Under the pieces are notes generated by a model. The model saw only the letters and a list, made by a program, of their open reading frames with translations, did no database searches and had not been told where the DNA came from. From positions 1 through 14,875 of the forward strand of contig USPX01000031.1 of NCBI GenBank assembly GCA_900556665.1: a stretch of DNA of 14,875 nt, written 5' to 3'. The position numbers and the translations under genes are program-made. Numbering within the stretch: the stretch's first letter is position 1; each line of letters starts with the position of its first letter. Below are positions 5,386-12,713 of this stretch, piece by piece. This DNA is from an uncultured Eubacteriales bacterium. GTDB taxonomy: Bacteria > Bacillota_A > Clostridia > Lachnospirales > Cellulosilyticaceae.

Positions 5386-7749
5386 ATGCGTATTGTAGAA
5401 GGCTTAGTGAAGATTTCGGTGAGGGAGCTTGTAGAATTTGTTTTAAGACAGGGAAGCATTAATGCCTCAGCTATTAGTAGTAGCAATCGTGCAGTTTTGG
5501 GGACACTGGCACATAAGAAGATTCAAAAGAGCATGGAAGCAAACTATGAGGCAGAAGTAAGACTAATACATGAATGTGAGATAGATCAAATTGTTTACGT
5601 TGTAGAAGGAAGAGCAGATGGTATTATTAAAGATTTAGTCAGTGTAACCATAGATGAGATTAAAACCACTACTACAAGTCTGGACCAAATTGATGAAAAC
5701 TATAACCACCTTCACTGGGCACAAGCAAAATGCTATGCCTACTTTTATGCTCTTCAAAATGATTTAAAGGAAATGCAAGTAAGGCTTACTTATTACAATA
5801 TAGATACTAAAGAGATTAAGCACCTAACTCGTAGCTTTTTCTTCTCGGAATTAGAAGCCTTTTTTAATGGCGTTATCAATAAATATCATAAGTGGATTAA
5901 GTTTTATATGGCATGGATCAAGGTGAGAAATGAGTCGCTAAAGGAAGTTGCCTTTCCGTTTAAAACATATCGTGAAGGACAGCGTGCCTTAGCAGTAAGT
6001 GTTTATAAAAGTATTCAAAAAGGAGAACGTTTATATGCCAGTGCACCAACGGGGATTGGCAAAACGATTTCAACACTTTTTCCTTCTCTTAAAGCAATTG
6101 GGGAGGGATATGGGACTAAAATATTTTATCTCACAGCTAAAACCATTACACGTACAGTAGCAGAGCAGGCGGCACAGCTACTTTATATTAATGGGGCTAA
6201 GATTAAGGTTGTTACACTCACTGCTAAGGATAAGATTTGCTTTATGGAGAAGACTCAGTGTAATCCTGAATACTGTCCTTATGCCAATGGGCATTTTGAT
6301 AGGGTAGATGATGCTGTTTATGAAATCATCAATGAAAGTGATCTATGGAATCGTCAGTTGATAGAAGAGTTGGCTAAGAAATATCAAGTATGTCCTTTTG
6401 AACTTTCATTAGACTTATCTGTGTGGGCAGATGTGGTGATTTGTGATTATAATTATATGTTTGACCCAACAGTAGGACTTAAAAGATTTCTAGATCATAG
6501 TGATTTCATCATATTAGTAGATGAAGCACATAATCTTGTAGATAGGGCTAGGGAGATGTATTCAGCAAGCTTATCTAAACGCCAATGTCTTCAAGTAAAG
6601 AAGACATTAGGAAAGCAGTTTCCTGCTATTAGTAAGGAACTGAATAAGATTAACGAGTATATGTTAGATTTACGTAGAGATTATATTGAAGTAACAGGTA
6701 ACTATATTAGTAAGGAAGCACCTAAGAAGCTCTATACCATATTAAGACATTTTATTGGGGCTGTAGATAAGAAGTTGCAACAAGGACAAGCAAATACTTT
6801 ACCTAATGAACTTGTGGATTTTTATTTTGAAGCCTTTCAGTTTAATAAGATTTATGAGTTTTTTGATGAACATTATATTACTTATGGTGAGACTAATGGC
6901 CATGAGGTGATTATAAAAATGTATTGTATAGATCCATCCACAGCTATTGAAGCAGTAACTAAAGAAGCACAAAGTGTCATATTCTTCTCAGCTACATTAC
7001 TTCCTATTGATTATTATCAATATATGTTAGGAGGGAGTGAAGATAAAGCTATTGCATTGCCATCACCGTTTAAATCGGAGCATGCTTTCAAGATGGTGGC
7101 CACTGATATTGCTACGAGATATCGTGTAAGGGAACAAAGTTATAGTAAAATTTGTGAATATATCGATACTATGGTAAAGACTAAAGTTGGACATTATATG
7201 GTTTTCTTTCCTTCTTATAAGTATATGTTAGATGTGTATGAAATGATGGAAGCATATAAAGGTAGCTATGATATTTATGTTCAAGATAATAATATGGACG
7301 AGCAGGCAAGAGAGGCATTTCTAGAACGTTTTGTACCAAATCCTAATAAGACCAGTGTGAATTTTTGCGTATTAGGAGGAATATTTTCGGAAGGTATTGA
7401 TTTAACAGAGGATAGATTAATAGGGGTGATGATAGTAGGCGTAGGATTGCCACAAATAGGACTTGAAAGAGATTTGATTAAAAATTATTTTGATGAACTT
7501 GGCAAAGATGGTTATCACTATGCTTATAGTTATCCAGGTATGAATAAGGTACTGCAGGCTATTGGAAGGCTTATTCGTACTGAAAAGGATAGAGGGATTA
7601 TTTTGCTTATGGATGAGCGATTTACAAGTCCATTTTATCAGAGCCTTTTTCCACCTGAATTAAGTTTGAAGTACCATATTCACAGAAGACAACTCCCACA
7701 GGTTACAAAGTTAATAGAAAATTTTTGGGAAGAGACAGCTTTTGAATAA
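5386..7749 (+). CDS. DinG/XPD-type ATP-dependent DNA helicase with N-terminal Cas4-like nuclease domain
   Basis: A 787-residue protein with GGCGGTGAAAGG before its ATG. Residues 1-150 look like a PD-(D/E)XK nuclease of the Cas4/RecB type: His43, Asp78 in EGRADG, Glu91 and Lys93 in DEIKTT, and Gln113/Tyr117 in QAKCY. The rest is a superfamily 2 helicase of the Rad3/DinG group: Walker A APTGIGKT (220-227), four cysteines at 285, 292, 297 and 336 placed to hold a 4Fe-4S cluster, DEAH at 379-382, SATL near 535, and motif VI QAIGRLIRT near 725. XPD/DinG enzymes unwind 5'-to-3' during repair and at R-loops. Here a nuclease in the same chain could process the displaced strand. It appears to be a single-gene unit. 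No four-cysteine cluster is seen in the nuclease part, unlike true Cas4. Confidence 0.88.
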   Translation: MRIVEGLVKISVRELVEFVLRQGSINASAISSSNRAVLGTLAHKKIQKSMEANYEAEVRLIHECEIDQIVYVVEGRADGIIKDLVSVTIDEIKTTTTSLDQIDENYNHLHWAQAKCYAYFYALQNDLKEMQVRLTYYNIDTKEIKHLTRSFFFSELEAFFNGVINKYHKWIKFYMAWIKVRNESLKEVAFPFKTYREGQRALAVSVYKSIQKGERLYASAPTGIGKTISTLFPSLKAIGEGYGTKIFYLTAKTITRTVAEQAAQLLYINGAKIKVVTLTAKDKICFMEKTQCNPEYCPYANGHFDRVDDAVYEIINESDLWNRQLIEELAKKYQVCPFELSLDLSVWADVVICDYNYMFDPTVGLKRFLDHSDFIILVDEAHNLVDRAREMYSASLSKRQCLQVKKTLGKQFPAISKELNKINEYMLDLRRDYIEVTGNYISKEAPKKLYTILRHFIGAVDKKLQQGQANTLPNELVDFYFEAFQFNKIYEFFDEHYITYGETNGHEVIIKMYCIDPSTAIEAVTKEAQSVIFFSATLLPIDYYQYMLGGSEDKAIALPSPFKSEHAFKMVATDIATRYRVREQSYSKICEYIDTMVKTKVGHYMVFFPSYKYMLDVYEMMEAYKGSYDIYVQDNNMDEQAREAFLERFVPNPNKTSVNFCVLGGIFSEGIDLTEDRLIGVMIVGVGLPQIGLERDLIKNYFDELGKDGYHYAYSYPGMNKVLQAIGRLIRTEKDRGIILLMDERFTSPFYQSLFPPELSLKYHIHRRQLPQVTKLIENFWEETAFE

Positions 7750-7776
7750 AAAAATAGAGAAGGGAAGCCCTTCTCT
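7748..7776 (-). terminator. Rho-independent terminator of the PII gene
   Basis: AGAGAAGGG and CCCTTCTCT (7756-7764, 7768-7776) form a perfect 9-pair stem with a three-base loop. The run of A's at 7748-7754 becomes the U tract on the - strand, so it mainly ends the PII transcript. It may also slow + strand readthrough from the helicase gene. Confidence 0.8.
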
Positions 7777-7814
7777 TAAAGTTGATATGTGAACGAGTAT
7801 TAAATCTGAGAAGA

Positions 7815-8168
7815 TTAAAGGGCAGCTACGCCTTCTTCACCAGTACGAATTTTAATAACATTTTCAACGGGATAAACAAAGATTTTACCGTCTCCAATGT
7901 TACCAGTATTGAGTATACGTTTGGCTGTAGAAACAACTAAGTCTACAGGAATTTCGCATACACAGATTTCTAACTTAACTTTAGGAAGTAAGTCCATGGT
8001 AAGTTCATTACCACGATAAACTTCAGTTTTACCTTTTTGATTGCCACAACCAAGTACTTGATAAACAGTCATACCAGTAATACCAATTTCATTAAGAGCA
8101 TCTTTGAGTTCATCAAATTTACTTTGTCTTGTAATAATATCAATTTTAGTAATAGGTGTTGTCTCCAT
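7815..8168 (-). CDS. PII nitrogen-regulatory signal protein (GlnB/GlnK family)
   Basis: With the ATG at 8168 the protein is 117 residues, the usual PII length, and it places the conserved T-loop tyrosine (EVYRG) exactly at residue 51. Other family marks are KTEVYRGNE with LPKVKLEICV, the B-loop TGNIGDGKIFVYP (88-100) and the C-terminal IRTGEEG. PII trimers bind ATP/ADP and 2-oxoglutarate and report nitrogen status to transporters, enzymes or regulators. A longer in-frame extension to 8228 has no start support, whereas AAAGG lies 11 bases before this ATG. No amtB or glnA is adjacent, so its partner cannot be named. It is a single-gene unit with its own terminator. Confidence 0.93.
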   Translation of the reverse strand: METTPITKIDIITRQSKFDELKDALNEIGITGMTVYQVLGCGNQKGKTEVYRGNELTMDLLPKVKLEICVCEIPVDLVVSTAKRILNTGNIGDGKIFVYPVENVIKIRTGEEGVAAL

Positions 8169-8188
8169 ATTGATACCAGCCTTTCTGT

Positions 8189-8248
8189 AGTATATAGAAA
8201 TAATTTGTATACGTAAATAGTGAAGCAAAAAAATGAGGATACGTATAC
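8189..8248 (-). promoter_or_regulatory. Likely PII-gene promoter with a perfect 9-base inverted repeat
   Basis: On the - strand TTTACG (8217-8212) and TATACT (8194-8189) are spaced 17 bases apart, a fair SigA promoter 20 bases before the PII start. GTATACGTA (8207-8215) and its exact reverse complement TACGTATAC (8240-8248) are separated by 24 bases. The first arm overlaps the -35 box. The layout suggests an operator for a dimeric regulator. It does not match the GlnR/TnrA consensus. Confidence 0.45.
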
Positions 8249-8263
8249 ATAATATGGCAAAAT

Positions 8264-8306
8264 GAAAAAAGGCCTATATATACACTAAAAGTGTAGATAT
8301 AGACCT
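8264..8306 (-). terminator. Rho-independent terminator of the 125-residue protein gene
   Basis: Arms 8270-8286 and 8290-8306 pair at 15 of 17 positions with a three-base loop. Six A's at 8265-8270 give a U tract on the - strand. It lies about 85 bases beyond the stop codon at 8390, in the right orientation. Confidence 0.7.
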
Positions 8307-8389
8307 CGTTGTCTCATTTGCTATATTATTTAACTATTTGTAATATTATAATATATAATTTTAGAGCAGTTTGTCAATACCCTTCAATC

Positions 8390-8767
8390 TTACTTTTGTA
8401 AAGAAGTTTCAAATGAATTACAAGTTTCTATGATTTGAGTGGCTTCATTATCTGGGGTATAAGAAAATTGCAGGTGTTTAAGTAAGGTATGCTCTATATT
8501 ATTATTTTGATATTTATATTCAAATAGTGCTGTTTCATCTGGAGCAAGATTACCTAATTCTAATGTAAACTGGATTTTATCATAAGATAAACTCCCGCGT
8601 TCACGAATAATGGTTTGTTCAACAATAGGAAAATCAGTAGTATTAATATTAAGGATAAGGTTATTAAGGAAGTGACTTGAAGTATTCGTGATACGAATTT
8701 GACGTTTGCTAAGAGAATGTTCATCTGGAGCTAAAGGTATTTCTTGTATATCTAAGAAAGTATGCAT
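8390..8767 (-). CDS. Small beta-rich protein of unknown function
   Basis: A 125-residue soluble protein with an excellent start: AAGGAGG eight bases before the ATG. I do not recognise the family. The sequence alternates hydrophobic and polar residues in strands. It has an IRITNTSSHFLNNLILNI stretch (about 24-41) and LGNLAPDETALFEYKY (about 71-86), a pattern like DUF11 or CARDB immunoglobulin-like domains, in which a 'tNtg...l.nv' strand is followed by 'g.lapget'. No signal peptide, membrane segment or lipobox is present. It sits on the same strand just downstream of the Cys/Tyr-rich repeat protein but is separated from it by a terminator. The two may act in one structure, for example a spore or cell-surface layer. 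That is inference. Confidence 0.6.
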   Translation of the reverse strand: MHTFLDIQEIPLAPDEHSLSKRQIRITNTSSHFLNNLILNINTTDFPIVEQTIIRERGSLSYDKIQFTLELGNLAPDETALFEYKYQNNNIEHTLLKHLQFSYTPDNEATQIIETCNSFETSLQK

Positions 8768-8831
8768 AGAATCAACCTCCTTATATATAAGTTATATGAT
8801 GAAAGTTTAGGAAATAAAACTTTATAAAATA

Positions 8832-8857
8832 TAAAAAAGGAGGTGAGGCACCTCCTG
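8832..8857 (-). terminator. Rho-independent terminator of the repeat-protein gene
   Basis: AGGAGGTG and CACCTCCT (8838-8845, 8849-8856) form a perfect GC-containing 8-pair stem with a three-base loop. Six A's (8833-8838) give the U tract on the - strand. It lies 6 bases beyond the stop codon at 8863. Confidence 0.85.
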
Positions 8858-8862
8858 AAAAA

Positions 8863-10305
8863 TTAATATCTACCACAAGTTCTACAAGGGTTGTATTTTT
8901 CTTTGCATTGTTCATGATTGCAGTTACAAGCATCTGATTTTGAGCTTGAGCAGCAACTACAAGATGATTGAGTATTAGAGTAGTTACAAGAAGATGATGA
9001 GCAGTCAATGCCTCTACCACAGGTTCTACAAGGGTTATATTTCTGGCATGAAGAATTATGAGCACAGTTGTAGCATTCGCGAGGGAATGGAGAGTTTTTA
9101 TGAGATATAGGTTGTTTACAAGATTCACAAGGTGTATAAGAGGTAGTAGCTTGTTGTTGGCAAGGTTTACAAGAATCCATAGCTTGCTGTTTACAAGGTT
9201 CACAAGAATCATAAGAGCTAGAAGAAGATTGTGTGCAAGGAGTATAAGAATTGCAAGAATCGTAAGATTTAGATGAAGAACTATAACTGTAAGAACTACA
9301 AGAGGTGTCAGAGGATTTTACACAAGTTGCAGGTTTACAAGCAGCCTTGTGGGTGTTATATGGGTTTTTAGAACAGTGACATTTTGCAGTGTATTTGTTA
9401 GATTTTTTAGGTGCTTTATGTGATTTCTTAGAGTCTTTACGGTTGTTACAAGGTTTGTAGCTATGAGAAGGTGAATCGTAGCAAGAGTCATTAGAAGATT
9501 TATCATGGCAACTAGAAGTAGAAGATGTTTCGTAACAGCTAGAATCAGAAGATTTATTATAGCAACTGATGTTAGAAGAACTATCATAGCAGCTGTCATC
9601 AGAGGATGAGTGGTAGCAATTGTCATCGTAAGAATCATCATAGCAGCTATCCTTAGAGGATGAATCGTAGCAATTGTCATCGTAAGAATCATCATAGCAG
9701 CTATCCTTAGAAGATGAGTGGTAGCAATTGTCATCATAAGAATCATCATAGCAGCTATCCTCATAAGATGAATCGTAGCTACTGCAATCATAAGAATCAT
9801 CATAGCAGTTATCCTCATAAGATGAATCGTAGCTACTGCAATCATAAGAATCATCATAGCAGCTATCCTCATAAGATGAGTCGTAGCAACTACTATCGTA
9901 AGAATCGTTATAGCAGCTACTATCGTAAGAATCATCGTAGCAGCTATCATCATAAGCGTCACTATAGTAACTATCATCATAAGATTTACTATAAGAATAG
10001 CTATCTATACTACAGTTAGATGCAAATTCATCAGAATAGTCATCGTTAGAGTAATCATAAGAATCAGAGTAACGTGTAGAACTATCGTAATTACTAAAGT
10101 CAAAATAGTAGTCATCAAGAGCCTCTTTTACACAATCTACAAATTCAAAGGCAGCTTTACATACACCTTTATTATCAGGACTACAGTCACATTGGTTGTT
10201 ATCAATTTTATCATAAAAGTTATCAAGCGTTTCATCGATTGTATCAATGAAATCTAAGGCTGCTTTACAACTTGGTTTATGTGAGTTGTTAGATTTAGTA
10301 CCCAT
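8863..10305 (-). CDS. Cys/Tyr/Ser/Asp-rich repeat protein, possible spore or surface structural protein
   Basis: I chose the ATG at 10305 because GGAAGGGG lies seven bases upstream; it gives 480 residues. There is no signal peptide. Residues 12-32 and 48-69 are a duplicated helical motif (CKAALDFIDTIDETLDNF and CKAAFEFVDCVKEALDDY). Residues 121-282 are 18 consecutive copies of a 9-residue unit, roughly SCYDDSYDS, many paired as an 18-residue unit. A basic stretch (286-322) follows. A Cys-rich tail carries CxPCKQQ repeats and two copies of KYNPCRTCGR (422-431, 470-479), one at the very end. High Cys and Tyr content suits disulfide or dityrosine cross-linking, as in spore coats. The function is unproven. 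Overlapping + strand open frames here arise from the repeats. Confidence 0.75.
   Translation of the reverse strand: MGTKSNNSHKPSCKAALDFIDTIDETLDNFYDKIDNNQCDCSPDNKGVCKAAFEFVDCVKEALDDYYFDFSNYDSSTRYSDSYDYSNDDYSDEFASNCSIDSYSYSKSYDDSYYSDAYDDSCYDDSYDSSCYNDSYDSSCYDSSYEDSCYDDSYDCSSYDSSYEDNCYDDSYDCSSYDSSYEDSCYDDSYDDNCYHSSSKDSCYDDSYDDNCYDSSSKDSCYDDSYDDNCYHSSSDDSCYDSSSNISCYNKSSDSSCYETSSTSSCHDKSSNDSCYDSPSHSYKPCNNRKDSKKSHKAPKKSNKYTAKCHCSKNPYNTHKAACKPATCVKSSDTSCSSYSYSSSSKSYDSCNSYTPCTQSSSSSYDSCEPCKQQAMDSCKPCQQQATTSYTPCESCKQPISHKNSPFPRECYNCAHNSSCQKYNPCRTCGRGIDCSSSSCNYSNTQSSCSCCSSSKSDACNCNHEQCKEKYNPCRTCGRY
9460..9945 (-). repeat. 18 tandem 27-base coding repeats (54-base higher-order unit)
   Basis: The DNA encoding residues 121-282 repeats every 27 bases without any break in register. 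The middle copies are nearly identical every 54 bases, for example the recurring CATCATAGCAGCTATCC on the + strand. Two weaker units precede the block, at residues 103-120. Near-identical copies imply recent expansion by slippage or unequal crossing-over. Confidence 0.88.
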
Positions 10306-10352
10306 TAATAAGCCCCTTCCATAGTTTGATTTGAGTAATCTCACTCACTTCT

Positions 10353-10381
10353 ATAATATGCAAACTACCAAAAAATGCTAA
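10353..10381 (-). promoter_or_regulatory. Candidate promoter of the repeat-protein gene
   Basis: Reading on the - strand, TTAGCA (10381-10376) and TATTAT (10358-10353) are 17 bases apart, a plausible SigA promoter. The same place reads CATATTATA, which fits the CATANNNTA -10 of SigK, a late mother-cell sporulation factor. However, the matching AC at -35 is poor (AGC). The rest of 10306-10476 is AT-rich, with no further gene seen. A weak + strand pair TTAACA/TATACA (19-base spacing, 10397-10427) could serve the divergent gene. Confidence 0.35.
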
Positions 10382-10476
10382 TAATTTAAAAAGTTTTTAA
10401 CATATATTGCGATTAGGAGAATATACATAGTCGTAGGATAAGCTCCAAATAAAGGAGATATAAGTGAGGGGGTACT

Positions 10477-11535
10477 ATGAAACGGGTTATTTTAATCATA
10501 CAAATTGCTATGATTTTTATAGGAAGCATAGTTGGTGCTGGAGTATGTTCAGGAAGAGAGCTTAATCAATTCTTTGCGACTTATGGCATTGCAGGCTTTA
10601 TAGGAATCATATTATGTGGTTTACTATATATAATATTTAGTAAGATTATAGTAGAAATTAGTATGAAAAAGAATGTATCATCTTATAATGAGTTTGTAGA
10701 TTTGGTATGTCCGAAGTGGGTAGCTAATTTCATTAATGTTGTACTGACATTATTTTTATTAAGTAGTACATCCATCATATTAGCGGGAAGTGGGGCCCTA
10801 CTCAATCAGTATTTTGGTATACCTAAATGGATAGGTGTATTAATTATGGTAGGTTGTAGTAGCATCTTTTTAATGCGTAATACAGAAGGATTATTTGAAG
10901 TAAATTCCGTTGTTGTACCAACCTTAGTCACGATTATGACAGCTATTTTTATAGATTACGTGTACCACAATCCATTTACTTTGAATTTTACATATATGCG
11001 TTTTATACCAGCTCAAAAGGAGAATTTAATAATCTCCACATTGGTGTATGTAAGTTTTAATATACTAACAATTATAGGGGTAATTGTCCCTTTAACAACG
11101 GATATAAAGAAACCTAAGGAGATTCAAATAGGTATCATTGTAGGCAGTAGTGTACTGACGATTATTAGCATGTACATTATTTTCTTAATGCTCGTTAATC
11201 CTTTTTATCCTAAAATGTATGAAATGCCACTCTTAGCGATTGCTATGAAAATGAGTCGTTGGCTAAAGATTGCAATGCTAGGAGTTATGTGGCTTGAAAT
11301 GTTTTCTTCTCAGGTTTCTAATGTATATAGTTTATCTTATTTTTTAAGGAACAAATTTAATATTGCCTATAACAAAGGGATCTTTATAGTTGTTTTAATT
11401 GCATTACCTTTTTCAGGCATAGGCTTTGCTAAGTTAGTAGAGATTTTATATCCAATGTACGGTGTTCTAAGTCTAGTCTTTTTATTATACTGTATTATTT
11501 ATTTTTATAAGTTAAAAAGAGAGACTAATAATTAA
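10477..11535 (+). CDS. YkvI-like integral membrane transporter
   Basis: A 352-residue protein with about ten hydrophobic membrane segments and a GAGGGGG ribosome site just before the ATG. The first helix carries GSIVGAGVCSGRELNQFF (17-34), matching the GxxxGAGFASGxEixQFF pattern of the YkvI family. This group belongs to the amino acid-polyamine-organocation superfamily, whose unwound first helix forms the substrate site. Length (about 350) and the short lysine-rich C-terminus fit YkvI. The substrate is unknown. The family is distantly related to spore germination permeases (GerAB), which could fit a spore former, but I see no GerAA or GerAC partner. The gene stands alone, diverging from the repeat-protein gene. 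Its 3' end overlaps the convergent DHHW gene by 11 bases. Confidence 0.78.
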   Translation: MKRVILIIQIAMIFIGSIVGAGVCSGRELNQFFATYGIAGFIGIILCGLLYIIFSKIIVEISMKKNVSSYNEFVDLVCPKWVANFINVVLTLFLLSSTSIILAGSGALLNQYFGIPKWIGVLIMVGCSSIFLMRNTEGLFEVNSVVVPTLVTIMTAIFIDYVYHNPFTLNFTYMRFIPAQKENLIISTLVYVSFNILTIIGVIVPLTTDIKKPKEIQIGIIVGSSVLTIISMYIIFLMLVNPFYPKMYEMPLLAIAMKMSRWLKIAMLGVMWLEMFSSQVSNVYSLSYFLRNKFNIAYNKGIFIVVLIALPFSGIGFAKLVEILYPMYGVLSLVFLLYCIIYFYKLKRETNN

Positions 11536-12700
11536 TCTTACTAATATTACGATCATTATTAAAGAAAGAAAAGTTATACATAATAAGAATCTCATCAAAT
11601 TTATTGGAATTAAGATAGTCACTTAGATTGAACGGAATATACCTTAAATCAATTACATCTATTTGGCGATAGTAGTAAGTTAGAAATGGCACAGCACTAT
11701 TGCCAAAGGAATCTTTAAGAAGGAGGAGTCTAGGCCCTCCTTCTTTTATATTTTCATTAACAACAGTAGTTAAACCGTTATTTCCCCATAAGAAGGCTGC
11801 ATATTTATCTGAATCAGTAAATTTAGCTTTATTGTATAAACCGGGTACAGATTTACCATCTACAGTTACGGAGACTTCAGGTTCAGTATAAAGTATAGCT
11901 TCTGATGGAATGTTAGTGAACTTAGAACGGTTATAATAGGAGCCATAAAAATTATACACTATATTGAAATCATTATAATGACTAATAGGGTTTGAATTAT
12001 CAGTATGGAAGCAATAAAGTGGATTTGGCATTAAATCAGGTGGAATACGCCCTAGATTTAAGAGATGATTATACATAGCAAGATAGGCACCAGAAGTTGT
12101 CCAGTGATGATCTGTACGGTAGTAAATATAATCATCCGAATGGCGTAAGAGAGCTGGCGAAAGCACTAATGTATTAACATGTCCAGTATTATGGGCAATC
12201 TGATAGATATATTTAATCCATTTAAGCTCATTGACTTTAATAATATGGGCAGGTAATAAATCAGGCCTAATAGTATAAGCATCTGGAATGAGGATGAAAG
12301 AAATTTCATCATTAGGATGTGTACTAATAAACGTCATAATGGACTGCACATTTTTTGTGAAGGTCTCTCTATTAAGCGTATCAAAACGTTTAAAAAGATG
12401 TTGCTGTTTCCCATAAATAATACCATTATTTTCACGCATACCAATACTCAGCATACATTTTGATTTTAGATTTATCCAAGAATCTCTAAGTGGAAACTGA
12501 TCATTAATAGCTGCTTCAAAGTCAGTAGCATAAGTGCCTTTAAGGTAACTTTTAAGTGTAAATCTAGGTATTGTTTGAAGATAACGATTTTCTAGGTTTG
12601 AAAATTTACGAGGAGGTAAAAAGAGACTTGCTGCAGAAATGCTTAAAATAATTAAACTCATTATAATAAGGAAACTATATTGTTTAAGTTTAGAAAACAT
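11525..12700 (-). CDS. DHHW family (AlgX/AlgJ-like) surface glycan acetylation protein
   Basis: I chose the ATG at 12700, with AAGGAGG eight bases upstream, giving 391 residues. A longer frame to 12751 would overlap the upstream gene. Residues 8-28 are one N-terminal membrane anchor and the rest lies outside the cell. The family motif TDHHW is at 196-200 in YRTDHHWTTSGAY, and LLKDSFGNS (327-335) supplies the serine expected for an SGNH-like acyl-transfer site. AlgJ/AlgX-type proteins take acyl groups delivered through an MBOAT channel and transfer them to extracellular polysaccharide. This gene is last in the operon, 13 bases after the MBOAT gene. The glycan and acyl group are not determined by the sequence. 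Confidence 0.88.
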   Translation of the reverse strand: MFSKLKQYSFLIIMSLIILSISAASLFLPPRKFSNLENRYLQTIPRFTLKSYLKGTYATDFEAAINDQFPLRDSWINLKSKCMLSIGMRENNGIIYGKQQHLFKRFDTLNRETFTKNVQSIMTFISTHPNDEISFILIPDAYTIRPDLLPAHIIKVNELKWIKYIYQIAHNTGHVNTLVLSPALLRHSDDYIYYRTDHHWTTSGAYLAMYNHLLNLGRIPPDLMPNPLYCFHTDNSNPISHYNDFNIVYNFYGSYYNRSKFTNIPSEAILYTEPEVSVTVDGKSVPGLYNKAKFTDSDKYAAFLWGNNGLTTVVNENIKEGGPRLLLLKDSFGNSAVPFLTYYYRQIDVIDLRYIPFNLSDYLNSNKFDEILIMYNFSFFNNDRNISKINY

Positions 12701-12713
12701 CAATTTTACCTCC

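Noticed and set aside
5386..5836. CRISPR-associated cas4
   Set aside because: The nuclease-like segment is fused to a DinG-type helicase and there is no array or other cas gene in the window.
8181..8250. GlnR/TnrA operator upstream of the PII gene
   Set aside because: No TGTNAN7TNACA match could be found on either strand; the inverted repeat there is a different motif.
9460..9945. CRISPR array
   Set aside because: The 27-base units are contiguous and coding, with no unique spacers and no cas genes nearby.
9058..10019. Plus-strand and alternate minus-strand open frames across the repeat protein
   Set aside because: They are shadows of the 27-base repeats. Their translations are repetitive, and they lack ribosome sites and family features.
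10477..11535. GerAB spore germination receptor subunit
   Set aside because: The first-helix motif and length fit YkvI better, and no gerA-type partner genes are adjacent.
11700..11891. Plus-strand 63-codon open frame inside the DHHW gene
   Set aside because: It is antisense to conserved DHHW coding sequence and has no ribosome site.
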